From the NCBI GenBank assembly GCA_023846275.1, contig CM043868.1, positions 13,921,755-13,985,754 of the forward strand: a DNA stretch of 64,000 nt, written 5' to 3'. The DNA comes from Vanilla planifolia. Its lineage: Eukaryota > Streptophyta > Magnoliopsida > Asparagales > Orchidaceae. This document shows positions 37,401 to 46,300 of this stretch, piece after piece. The notes under the pieces are model-generated. The model did no database searches and was not told the origin of the DNA. It saw nothing but the letters and a program-made list of their open reading frames with translations. The position numbers were made by a program, and so were the translations under genes. Numbering within the stretch: position 1 is the first letter of the stretch; each line of letters starts with the position of its first letter.

Positions 37401-40400
37401 AGACTCACTTGAGGGAAATGTTGTGTGTAAATGAGATTTAGCTTTAGTTTTATATTATAAGTTGAACATAGAATTAGAGTTTTAATATATAATTAATATA
37501 ATCTTATAAACTTAAATTTTTGAGTTATCTCTTAAATATATATTGGATCTTACTTGGATTTGCATTTGATGCAAATTCTCTTAATATGTTAACATAGCTG
37601 ATGAGTATATTTTTAAGAATAGAAAGATCGGAAGTCATCGTCATGGACACCTTTTGAGAAAAACTCTAGTTGGTGGTGAAAAACTTTTTATGTAGATTTT
37701 AAAAAAATTGTCTAACTGTTATTCTTTTAAACCAAATTTGAATTTTTTTCCATAAATTCCTTTTGTTCTTTTGACATCAACAGTTTAAACACTTTTTATC
37801 TTCTTTATTTTGTTTTCTTGCTTTGCACATTTGTATTTGTGGTGACAGCATCTGACTGCAAGCTTCTATATTTTCCCTACAGCTGGTACTACAATAGGTT
37901 TTGTTTTGAGAAGTGAAAGAAGGGAAAGTGAGGATGATAGGTTTGATGATATGAACTTGGGGTCCCTGAAGATTTAGATTTGATTTGTAATATTAAAACT
38001 ACCTATATTAGTTGCTATATGAGAAACGCTGGAATTGGTAAAACAAGAAAACCTGGATTTGCTTTAAACAAAAAAGATGCGAGATGTGATTATGCTGACA
38101 TTGGTTAAGAACATAATTTCTAATATCACCAATAAAAAAACAATGGCATGTTGTGATGAAGATATTATGCAATATACATTAGAATTCTTCTGTATCAAAT
38201 AAAGTCCTTTTGATCTACCATTTATTTAATCTGAAGAAGGCTGTTGTAACTAGTCACTTTAGTGAGTTCATTGCCATTATGATTCAGTTGAATTATGTGG
38301 ATATCAATTTTAATGATGAGATGGAAACCTTTACTCTACTATCTTCCTTTATTAGAGTACAACTATTACTATATTGAGCACTTCATTTAGTCAAACTCAA
38401 GAAGTTCGAGATTTGATTTTCAGTAATTACTTTCACATGAGAGAGCCTGATAAACTTTCTAGTAAATGTTGTGAATGGTGAAGTTAGAGATAGAAGCTTC
38501 CAACGAGGTCAAAATCAGGGTAGTAAGCCTAAGCCAAAGCCAAAGCCAAAAGAAAGCAACAAGTTTAGTCTTCAAAGTAAACTGTGTAGACTAGAATTGT
38601 GACAAGAAAGACCATTTGAAAGAAGATTGCAAGGCTAAAAGAAAAAGAAAAATTTAAACCATGATGGGAAAAGTCTATAAATGCAATTATTAAGAACCTC
38701 ATGTAACAGGCATTTGCTATGAGCTTGATGGCTCTTTTGAATCTTGTATTTTAGAATCAGATTCATCTTTTTGCTCGACTCTTCACAAAAACTTGTTTCA
38801 AAATTTCAATATCGAAAAATTTATGGTCTATGTTGTTGATGATAAGTCTTTGGAGATTAGGAGAAAGGTCATGTTCTTGTCAAGACTTCAAATAGATCCA
38901 CGTGGAAGTTGCAAGACGTGAAATACGGTTCTATATTGAAGAGGAACTCGAGTTTCCTTGTTCACTTTGGTGGCACATGCTAGACGAACATATTTAGGGA
39001 TTGTTAGTGGATAGTTAAGAAATGGGCTATGGTTGTGACAATAGTAGAACTAGGAATACTATATTTGTTATATATTAGAAGAAATATTAACTTCAAATCT
39101 GATTCCAAATTATGGCATTTCAGGAACGAGAAGGCAATGGAAATGGTGGCATAAAAGAGCTTGGTGGCTGAGAACTGAGATATCTTGTGTTTCTTATGTT
39201 TACAGTGACTCAGACTCGTCACAATCTTTTATGCTAAGGCTATGTGAAGAGGACGTTCGTTAGGTATGGTTGATAATTTTCCTGATAAAGTTACGTCTAT
39301 AGTAATGATATGAACATGTGATGCAACTTTTCATGAAATCATGATTTACAAAGACAAACTTGTCGTTTAGACTAGCAGCTCACCAATACACATAAGAGAA
39401 AGATGGCTGAAGGGAACACATAAATGAGTTTTTGGCTGAGATGGATATTGGTAAACTATTGCAGATGCATTTTGACAAAGAATCTGAAATAAGAATCATT
39501 CCTGAAACAGGATAATCTTTTCAAACCATTTTTGACAAAACCTATCAGGATTTTTAGGTTTAGACAGTAAGATTCTTCATATTTTTCTATTATTAATTTT
39601 GATGAATATCGATAAGCTAGAATACTTTTAGAAGAAAAACAGGTTCAATGAACTATCAAGTTTGTGTCACCTATGAAATATGAGATTGACTCATTTGAGA
39701 ATAATAGATCTTCAGAGCTAACCAGGTTATTGGAAAAGAAAAAAAAAAAACCTTGGATATCCAGCTGTAGGAAATTATTGAGCCAGATGTTGCTAATAAG
39801 AGGTACAAAACAAGACTAGTCTTTAAGAGCTTTCTACAAAAATGATGAGTTGACTAAACTGAGACCTCCTCCTTACAATTAGCTTACTATTGGTATTGAG
39901 CCTTTTTGAGCTTAAGATTTGGAGCTGTTGAACATGAAAAGTGCTTTTCTATATAGAGATTTTAAAAAAACTCTAAATGTCATAGCGTGAACTTTTCCAA
40001 ATTGCAGGTGTTGAATTTGTTGTTTGTACATTGATAAAAATTTGTATGATCTTAGACATTCTCTAGAAGTAGAACAAGAAGTTTGACATGTAATGGAATA
40101 AATACACAACCATACTGTTACTTAAGAGTTAAGAGCGTTAGTGACTGTTAAATCATTTGTGTTGTGTGCAGATAATATCTTGAAAATTCAATTATGTATA
40201 GTGTTTGAAATGAAACGACCTTGGATATGCAAATTTGATTCTTTGAATCAGAACTGAAGGGGTAGACATGAGAGAATTCTGAAAATATTGCAACTGAAAA
40301 ACTTTGAAAAAAGCATTGGATATATTTAAAATGCATAATGCCAAACCCAAAAGTATAGCACTAGAAAGTCACTTCAAGTTGTTGGAGTAGTCAATGGGGA

Positions 40401-43119
40401 TCAAACCAGGACCGTGAACATGGGGATAAATTTTCATATGCATCTACAATTGCCTTATGAAATATATGTCATGATGTGTACATGAACAAACTTTGCTTCT
40501 ATGGTTGGAGTTGGAGTTGTGCACAAATTTCTAGCAGACATAGGGGCATGCCATTGAAAAGTAGTAAGGAAATTTATTTCGATATTTGAAGGTACACTTA
40601 AATGTCAAATGTTTTTGAAGGAATGAACTTTTTTTTTTTTTGGTTGAAGTCATGTAGTTACAAATTTTGGCAAAATGTTGACAATAAGAACATCTCTAGC
40701 TATATTTTTGCTAAATGTACGGTATTGAAGAGTGCATATAGGTGTTAATTCCTGAAGCTGAACATGTGGTTATTCATGGCGTTTGGTTGAAGAATTTTGT
40801 GATAATAATTGTTGAAGAACATAGTTGCAATATACTTTTAAGGATATTTATGTTGTTATGTCTTGCAAACGAGACTATTCTTTATTTCAAGGACGAAGCA
40901 CGCACAGTTAAAATATCATGGTTTTTAAGAACTAATAGAAGATATCATGCAATCATTGAAAAAATCCATTGTGTAAAAAGCCCAAGAGAAATTGATCAAG
41001 GTGATTGGTACTAAGAAATTGAGGTTGTGCATTCATTTGTTCTTTATGTTGATTGATGAGTTAAGTTGCATTGGATTATGAATACTAAGTAAAAGCAAAA
41101 ACTAGAGAGGAATTTGCAGTTTGATGTTCTAAATCTATGTAGGAGATTGATGACTGCAGAGCTAACTAAAGAGGAACTTCCAGCTTGATTTTCTAAATCC
41201 ATGTGAGAGATTGATGAGTGTGCAGCTTGATCATGAGCTTCAAGTCATTTTATGTATGCATCAAATAGCAGTGAATATGTAACATCCATAAAAAACATCG
41301 GACTATTCAATCAGATCAATGAAATGATGGCAATAGAACTAGCATTTGAGCTAATTTATAGATGGGATTGTCAAATGGGTTATCGGATTGTGTCTATCAA
41401 TGTACTGGTTGTGCTATGGGTTCAGATATATGGTTTTCTTTTTATTTTTAACCTTAATGAGCTGTTGTCATGTACCTTTTTTGTGAAAAATTATAGATAA
41501 TGAAAGATCATCATCGTATGATTGGTTTTTCTTTGTATTTGCAGTTTTTCATATAAATCTAATTCGTTATTCTTATTAAATCACCTTATTTTGGTCTCAT
41601 TTTATTACTTCATTTTCTAGTTCCTAATCTTTGTATTTGCTTAGCTTTCTATGAAACCAACGAGCAGCTTTGCTTCTTCTTCTTCATCCACAGTAATGTT
41701 ATTATGAATTTTCATGGCTATATACAAATTTGACAAGACAAATGAGTTCTGCCCCATAAATCAATCAATTTGGCATATGCAAAAGCGAGTGATTCCTACA
41801 GTTCTGATGTTTTTGCAAAAACAAACAGATTAGATTCATGAACTTATATTTTTTTTTTCTTTTGGCAGTGGACAAGGTACAATATCATTGGAGTTACTTG
41901 AGCAAGTTCCTAAGCTTGATACCCTCGTCGTCCCAATTAGCGGTTAGTGCTTCCATGTCAAAAACCTGCAGTTGTTTTTTAAAACATGTGTACTTTTGTC
42001 TATGTCATTAGGGGTATTTAATCATGCAATTTTTTTAAAAATTTCTTTTAGATAATTCATATATTTAAAAAATTAAAAAGAATTATATCATTTTAAATGG
42101 GTTTATATAAATTATTTGATTAGATGATCAATAGACAACAGCTCACTGCAAATACAAAAATTGAGTGCCAAAAATTTGATGAGGTCTTATATTCATTTAA
42201 TTTTATTAAGGATATATTTTAATTGAATCAATTGTATTTTAAATGCTTTTATTTAATGGAGTTTAACGTAATGTAATCCTTTCAATTGCCTATTTACACA
42301 TGTAGGTGGTGGTTTGATATCAGGGATCACTTTGGCAGCCAAATTTATTAATCCAACCATCCGAGTTTTTGCTGCAGAGCCAAGCGGCGCCGATGATGCT
42401 GCAAGATCGAAGCAAGCAGGAAGAATTGTTACACTGCCTGAGACGAAGACGGTTGCCGACGGCCTCCGAGCTTTTCTGGGGGACTTGACATGGTATACAA
42501 AAAACAAAAGGGGGTTTCATATGCTTGACATTTAAAACATATTTGTTTACGTATATAATATTAAAATATTACTAATTAATCACTTCTATCCTAAAATATT
42601 GTTCATGTTGCTTAATCTTTTTTTTTTTTCATTCAAAATAAGCCTTTAAAGAAGTTATAATTAGAAAATCGCTTTGTTTTTTAATTTGTTTCTATATCTC
42701 AATATTTTATCATTAAAAATAAAAATAATTTTAATAAACTCAAAAAATAACGTATATATTTTAGTCATTTAAGAGTTAAATTGATTAGTTTTAGAGCTTA
42801 AAATGCTTGTCTTTAACAGTGCATTTTAAGGTTTCTATTAATGTTGATGCATGTGTTTTTGCATTACTCGAGCAGGCCAGTGGTCCGGGATTTGGTGGAA
42901 GACATCATCGTTGTAGAAGAAAAGGGCATCGTTGAAGCCATGAAACTGTGCTACGAGATTCTGAAGGTGACAGTGGAACCAAGTGGAGCCATTGGGCTTG
43001 CTGCAGTTCTTACTGATGAGTTCAAGCAGAGAAGGGGGTGGGAGACGATGGAGAACGTTGGGATCATTCTCTCAGGAGGCAATGTTGATCTTGGAGTGCT
43101 GTGGAAATCACTCAGCTGA
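25498..43119 (+). CDS. SR: Serine racemase (PLP fold-type II), six coding exons
   Basis: PLP enzyme that interconverts L- and D-serine and can dehydrate serine; probably cytosolic. Coding exons are 25,498-25,673, 25,823-25,909, 26,014-26,244, 41,869-41,942, 42,306-42,492 and 42,876-43,119. All junctions are GT/AG, phases agree, and the sum is 999 nt, giving 332 aa, the usual length for plant serine racemase. Motifs: KGGAFKFRGA with the Schiff-base lysine at residue 63; SSGNHAAA (87-94); the glycine phosphate loop SGGGLISG (189-196); SVEPSGA-like VEPSGAIGLAA; and SGGNVD with the PLP-nitrogen serine at 318. The ATG at 25,498 matches the start of plant homologues. An in-frame ATG at 25,420 would add 26 hydrophobic residues if the acceptor at 25,481-25,483 is not used. 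Intron 3 is 15,624 bp and filled with retrotransposons. No lesion was found, so the gene looks functional if that intron is spliced. Confidence 0.93.
26636..26648. repeat. Left target-site duplication of the LINE
   Basis: agttgattgagat immediately precedes the LINE 5' end and matches 33,509-33,521 after the poly(A) tail. The leading A is ambiguous with the tail, so the duplication is 12 or 13 bp. Confidence 0.9.
26742..28679 (+). CDS. LINE ORF1: DUF4283 / zinc-knuckle RNA-binding protein
   Basis: 645-aa nucleic-acid-binding protein of the LINE, expected to coat element RNA. I take the ATG at 26,742 (MAGAKVKK) rather than the upstream GTG. Residues 1-240 are a low-complexity, charged Ser/Glu/Lys-rich region. 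A DUF4283 domain spans about 250-340 (RRIHYHQNDLVGRLYGGK to the FVNDQLLGLDRW area). A CCHC zinc knuckle follows at 425-438 (CFQCGRAGHMTGAC, spacing CX2CX4HX4C). The C-terminal ~200 residues are Arg/Pro/Gly-rich. The ORF is unbroken. It lies 631 nt before ORF2 on the same transcript; how ORF2 is translated is not evident from the sequence. Confidence 0.9.
   Translation: MAGAKVKKAHSAAAGKKIKARLSHSPVRIEETSVEDFTSENDVAADESDSQLSVAVEEGIVLAVEPVGGGIKRPEASIRADGRKERAGVSEMGEEKKKGKAVEQFGSTSPSASAKRVSVELGECSKQREDPCSPSARRIAKCPVDDCVNAAVTVQVQQVLLTVNGMVMGGSISPISPNSGRKSFKDALAVSPVGSPGRVGNPLCDALPTQHGTRLAGRPPNRNISHLVPAGNGDFFDGSVVQMCDEAVDRRIHYHQNDLVGRLYGGKFSFIWLAKELYRRWGHMRGFRVLDMGKGCVALHFTSQTDRDYVWHGGPWFVNDQLLGLDRWTSDFSPSNSVIMSTPVWVRLPELPFIYWDEVNLIRIATVIGEPTQIDGWTSEMERTSFARICVRADLTAPLRTGIWLNGKKGKFFQRFEYEGLPTICFQCGRAGHMTGACVARNSANGAAKALACPMLDQNGLMELAQQQVNRPDEEQQAVREANRTGAGKTVQRQNDLPNRRFSPEPASSSFAFNLPEEAVTAEPDRTGYGPWMVVRSRRQQRGRSRRPTARMGKPDGRRSIHSVRPPSLRPRALSRNSGGAGGLRWVPATRQAANYGPAASLGRKIEEGNGLESKENERDGGRTGAELMRRPDDLLRPLTLINAN
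28680..29310 (+). other. LINE inter-ORF region
   Basis: 631 nt between the two LINE ORFs. It carries a 122-codon ORF (28,639-29,007) overlapping the end of ORF1 and a 69-codon ORF (29,068-29,277), neither with a recognisable domain. Its base composition matches the LINE, so it is part of the element and not a later insertion as far as I can see. Confidence 0.6.
29311..33447 (+). CDS. LINE ORF2: endonuclease, reverse transcriptase, RNase H
   Basis: 1,378-aa polyprotein that nicks the target and reverse-transcribes the LINE RNA. I chose the ATG at 29,311 because the longer reading starts at TTG. The N-terminal exonuclease-endonuclease-phosphatase domain has WNVRG (Asn11), LLETR (Glu40), GDFN (Asp141) and SDHCPL (Asp228, His229). 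Reverse transcriptase, roughly 500-780, has RPISLCN, FIPGRSISDN, KLDMDQAYDRV, GLRQGCPLSPYLF and the catalytic FADD at 694-697. A zf-RVT region follows with LWRVAWTALPTRLWLYKRG and Cys/His spacing (about residues 1,060-1,110). The C-terminal RNase H-like domain has Asp1228, Glu1267 and Asp1293, but the fourth acidic position reads Asn1340 (REANEAANWIA instead of the usual REAN..AD.LA). The ORF is otherwise intact and likely competent. Confidence 0.95.
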   Translation: MTDKLALLAWNVRGVRSSKSRTYVQRIVRENKIFAVALLETRVMKFGRRDADRLLGRNWNFYVQPSVGLSGGIIVLWRDWVKLDILHASAQVISLQFDQVDGTSWFCCCIYASKDHIIRRGALEQIKQVADLGGPLMMVGDFNITMCQEEKKGGKKFLYGAAQEEFGRFVQELELCDLGFIGNKYTWCNNRDGLARIYERLDRAFLNASGMTAFLGSVVRHLTRLGSDHCPLLVHFSSLGLARLSRRLQFENAWLTFPYTQSVVASAWFRKVRGSPMVALSTKFQRALKALHSWSKKEIGNIAAKPKQLEKVIRELQLKETEQGLSNEENAAISSHISEYHRALSLEERWWCQRAKLDWARLGDRNTRFFHAAATTRLRGNMIHQLVNEQGQVIVSQQEIKDCILSFFEGKWCRDQEQVTPPSFLPDHTLSEEQIQGLNGPITEEEIRRAVLTLKSNKASGNDGISSEFLRGYWNITHDDITSAVRHFFQGGDMPKCWKDTLVVLIPKFQGANKPEQFRPISLCNSIYKVVARILVARLQIVLPDIIAPEQVAFIPGRSISDNIFLAQEMACRMHRTASAEGLMAVKLDMDQAYDRVNWEFLIHMMRLVGFPENLCMWVRSCVTMPRFGILFKGVRLPWITASRGLRQGCPLSPYLFAIVSEYLSYLINQQARVSRNVGFSIGQGAPIITHLMFADDVMLYAPANSDAVKAIKHILHMYSCASGQLVKCSKSNIYFSRSMAKKRRRAIAGKLEIKQGKECKYLGIPISASLPHKKDFNFLIQKVKARVDTWSARMLSMAGRLLLIKSVLASLPGYYLSHCFIPAGVIADLERIMRQFLWNGKSAHHSIHYVQWDLVNRPMDRGGLGIKRLATWQQALAAKHCLRIFTKPDSLWCKSFLARYPTRLVDASYYRGDSNTCKLLRLAAEWVKDNIEWRIADGNRCSFLEDNWLGPCSLARWPTFLNMEVDLPLKVSCLINDQSQWDEDQLQNLFPAVLVDRIKRKPIDLTAVEDRLICPPCEKADTPTNLVYNCIIDAVMHLQHSNLKLGWVWKLKLQPKISLFLWRVAWTALPTRLWLYKRGIASSCCCPFGCNETESLQHVLWGCTYAIAVRSEVTNGLNLEQNFFQQAGIASLMELFDWMASNYRSAAATKMVIMFASMLHSIWLNRNSKVHGDLVLSASQTARLIIHTVQSNHAWENRNHTNPLGLIVTSPSVWSPPPKGWTKINCDAALMMDDYAAVGMIFRDTEGKPIKVFGQIICASTPIMAEYYAAILALHLAKKWIQRDIAIWLEVDSLQTATMLSSVMHYSSVPKGSWLVSMVHAFPDYRITHCYREANEAANWIAKFVSTQRVEFIWDWGMPFPIHFEKILLNDYVFKPP
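33509..33521. repeat. Right target-site duplication of the LINE
   Basis: Second copy of agttgattgagat, directly after the A tail. Its perfect match to 26,636-26,648 fixes the element ends and indicates little time for divergence since insertion. Confidence 0.9.
33522..34375. other. Intronic DNA of unknown origin, right of the LINE
   Basis: About 850 bp that were contiguous with 26,648 before the LINE inserted. Just after the duplication it has gctttgataccaa, the reverse complement of an initiator-tRNA-Met primer-binding-site-like sequence. The remainder is purine-rich and moderately GC-balanced, with an 86-codon + ORF (34,056-34,316) and a 120-codon - ORF (33,920-34,282) of no recognisable family. 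An LTR-element remnant is possible but unproven. Confidence 0.4.
34380..36560 (+). mobile_element. Dead LINE fragment in the racemase intron
   Basis: Reverse transcriptase features occur in order in shifting frames. Around 34,770-34,830 is the linker reading WLHEGND, and around 34,960-35,000 VNKLSLIASKRP. Around 35,180-35,230 is the degraded GPKQGCPFSLFLFN (usually GLRQGCPLSPFLF), then SCELERLTKENLF. Around 35,400-35,560 a 60-codon ORF reads LEVNRFKISIFFSS...FPIGFLPFKHLDF, the post-FADD thumb region of plant LINEs. Stops and frameshifts are frequent and no ORF1, poly(A) tail or target-site duplication was found. It belongs to a different, much older LINE lineage than the intact element next to it. 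Confidence 0.8.
36905..37600. repeat. Two diverged direct repeats, ~550 bp apart
   Basis: About 130 bp starting near 36,913 (aggttcttaatatacaattaatgtag, later aaatgtatattggatc...tgatgtgaactctta) reappears near 37,465-37,600 with many substitutions (agttttaatatataattaatataat, later atatattggatcttac...gatgcaaattctctta). They may be LTR or leader fragments associated with the copia remnant that follows, or an old local duplication. Confidence 0.5.
37900..41060 (+). mobile_element. Dead Ty1/copia retrotransposon in the racemase intron
   Basis: Gag, protease, pre-integrase, reverse transcriptase and RNase H traces appear in copia order on the + strand, all broken by stops and shifts. Gag: VTSHFSEF and the surrounding UBN2-type region near 38,250-38,330, then a zinc knuckle CDKKDHLKEDC near 38,600-38,635 whose first Cys pair is damaged. 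Protease: LESDSSFCSTLHKN near 38,755-38,800, where the usual LDSGAS active site is altered. A short LWHF pre-integrase trace lies near 39,110. Integrase is mostly missing: only about 500 bp separate pre-integrase from RT. RT: RYKTRLVFKSFLQK near 39,800, then FEMKRPW near 40,205 and GVGVVHKFLADIG near 40,510. RNase H: a 90-codon ORF at 40,742-41,014 with WLKNFV and EKIHCVKSPREID. No LTR pair could be delimited. Confidence 0.82.
41065..41868. other. End of racemase intron 3
   Basis: Non-coding sequence between the copia remnant and exon 4. It begins with two similar ~52-bp blocks (about 41,102 and 41,165; gagaggaa.tt.cag.ttgat.ttctaaat) that may be the 3' LTR edge of the copia element. It ends in a strong pyrimidine tract and acceptor ttggcag at 41,868. 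Confidence 0.5.
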
Positions 43120-43330
43120 GCTTTTAAAGAGGTTTTCGTCGCTTTGGAAGCTTTTATGGCAATGGAGATTGTTCTGAGGCATCCTTCTTGTTATTTGGTT
43201 CTTCCCTTGTTTGGTTTGCTGCTCAACAGGATTGGGCCATAAGAACTTCTTTCGAATTTCATGTAATTTAAATTGGAAATTAGTGCAATTTAATACATTT
43301 TCTATTATTCTGTAATTTTTTTTATCATTT
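43120..43330 (+). other. Probable 3' UTR of the serine racemase gene
   Basis: About 200 bp after the TGA keep a more balanced composition and then give way to T-rich, AT-rich DNA near 43,310, with aatttaatac/ttctgtaattttttt resembling a diffuse plant polyadenylation region. The exact cleavage site cannot be read from sequence. Confidence 0.35.
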
Positions 43331-46300
43331 TTTAAAATTAGTTTTTTGATGTTTTATCAACGGCATGGTGGATGGAGGCTACAGTGCCATAGCAAAGCAA
43401 AATGTATTCAGAAAGAATTTTGTTTTGTTAATTTTTTTAAAAATTATAATGGAGTTAGGTAATTTGTTATAGAAATATGGGATATGGAATTTTAAAAGAC
43501 TTTGAAGTGTTTTGTGGTTATTAAGTCGAGTTAATAACTTATTGTAAAATGCTATTTTTTTTCTAATTTAGTTTTTTTGCCTAAAAGAGTATTTGGTTAT
43601 TGTAAACTAGTGATTTTTAATGATAAATCATCAAATATAGAACTCGTGATATTGAGTATCAAAGAGAATAAATAATGATTGTTAAATCTATTATACATTA
43701 GATTTGTTTCAAATTTTCATATGGAGGGTATAGGGATGATTTGCTCATTAAAAAGAAGGAAAAAGCTTTAGCTCAAAGTAGACAAATGTCTCAACTTAAA
43801 GGTTGATCGTCATATAATGGTTTCGAAGTAGCATCTCTCATATAATGTGTTTTGATGATAAACTAGATACGAGATAGGGAAAATGCAACACATGAAATTG
43901 AAAAATAAAGAACAATTGTGAAGCAATTTGTTAATGTTGGATTCATTAAATAAGTAAATATGATAGTAATATATAATGAATAATCTCACATTTGCTAAGT
44001 AAATATTCTTGGCATCGAGATGTTTTTGAAGAACAAAATCATGAGATTGATCTACTACGAAATCGATAATACTTTGAAATTAGAATTAAGGTGTGTGAAT
44101 TTTTTTTCTTTTTGTAATAAATTTAAAACTAAAATTCTCAATTTTAAATTCATTTATATTTATTATGTTTAAGTTTCATATTTTAATTGGACAAAATCTA
44201 TTACTCATTTAGTCCATTTTCTATATTCACCTGTGTCAAATATATATATATATATATATTTATATATTTATAATTGTATATATCACATACAATTATTAAT
44301 AATATTTTATAAATATTTATGACATGCAACTATATACTATACATCCATGCAATATTAGTAAATTTGACTTATAAAACTACCCAATTCTTTAATTATTATA
44401 GTGCCAATATTTATATACGATAATAAAATTAGCATTATAATATTACTCTCTTTCTTCCTTATGTTGTAACCCTAGTATTTCTGAAATGCCACTATCAAAA
44501 TAGGTTAAACTATCATCAGAGACCCTTCAATACGTTAAATCTACTATAATCATTAAATATGAAGTATTAAATGTGAAGTATTATAATTTTTATATGCCCA
44601 ATTTTCGAAGAAAACACCATCAACTTTCATTTTCTCATTAGATTTAATGTAATGGGAAGCATTAAACTCTTTCATGCATAAGAGTTATGACTTCCAGAGT
44701 TATTATAAGAGTTAAAGTACAAGTAAAAATCCAAAACTGTGGTCGAGTAAAGTTACCAATTTTCACTATAAAAGTTATTCTTTGTTTCCTTCTCTCTTAT
44801 CTTTCTCTCTTTTTCTTTATTTTTCTTCAATTAGCTAGTTTTATTTTATTTTAACTTTCTCTCTCCATAATTCTTTTCTCTTTTCTCTCTCTTAAGCCTT
44901 CTTCACCTTCTCTTCTCCTCATGATTCGACTCCCATCAATGGTAAACGACTACAACATAGTAATGATGGACAACAAGAGAAAGGAGTCATGATTTTAGGA
45001 AAACTCTAACATAACTACTTAATTGAAAGACAAAATAGAGATGGCATGGCTCATGATACTATTGGACCAACAAGTGCTGAAGTGGAGAAGCGACTAAGGT
45101 TTTCAATCACTGGCTAATGTGCATGTGTGAATAAGAAAAATAAAGAATGACAAATATGAAATTATGGTAAGCAATTTGTCTTGTTCATATGTATACATTT
45201 ATATATCTTAATTACTATTCTGATTTATTATTTAACCCTTAAAATATTCATAATAGTATCAAGTAAACTCTTATCAAGACGAAGCAAACATCATTAATGA
45301 GAATCGATGTGCTCTATTAATGATAAAATTATTTTCACATTTTAAATACTCAATCTTTTAGTTATTTTTTTCACATTTTATGAGAGATTTAATATGCTTA
45401 TAGATTTATTTCAGAACATTAATGCAACTCAATTGTCTTAGGAATTCAAAAATGCTACATGGTGTACCTAACTTATTAATTATGATAAATTTTAAAATCT
45501 TATTCAAACTAATTTAACATTCAAAAACAATTGTTCTAAATAAATAATGTCCTTTTTTATAAACTACTTTTGAAAATAGCGATTGTAATAAAAGAAGAGT
45601 TTTTGAAAACATATTTTTAAAAACTGTGCACACTAAATCTAAGAAGGTAGTGGTCTTCCTTTTAAGAGACATTCAAAAGTCTTCTATGAATAGTAAGCAA
45701 AAAGTTTAGTGGATACAAACATAATTAAAATTAGATATATGGACAAATTTTAATGTTAATTTGAAGAAATTAAGACACCATGAATATAATAAAATTCTTT
45801 AAACTTTGAAGGTTAATGTTGTAGATTTAAAAGAGATACCATAGAATCATAAAGAACTCTTAATAGTTTTGAAAGAATCAAATAACAAGATGTCCAAAAA
45901 CCCTAATATTCTAACATGAAAATATTAAGTTTTCTTAAAATGCCAATTTAGAGACCTTATAGAAAACTTATATCATGAAAACTATAAAGATATGCTCTAC
46001 AATTGAACTCTCAAATTTCAAGTGAACATGGAACTTGTTTAGTAAAAAGAAGCACTATAAAAATAAGAATGAATGAAATAACAATATTTTGGTTAATTAT
46101 AGTGTGAGAAAAGTTTAGGATAAAATTAGTTAGGAAATTTTTTTATATCTTCCCATATGATGCTTGCAATTATAAAATACAATAGAAATAAAGCTAGAAA
46201 CAAAACATCTTTTCTTTTTTTGGCATTTTATGAAAGTAAAAAATAAGTGATTAATTTTTCCTTATAGGAGGAAAAACTTGAAGATTAATGCAAAATGAAA

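Noticed and set aside
40742..41014. 90-codon ORF as a novel small gene
   Set aside because: It aligns by eye with the end of copia RNase H (WLKNF and EKIH motifs) and lies in order after the RT remnant.
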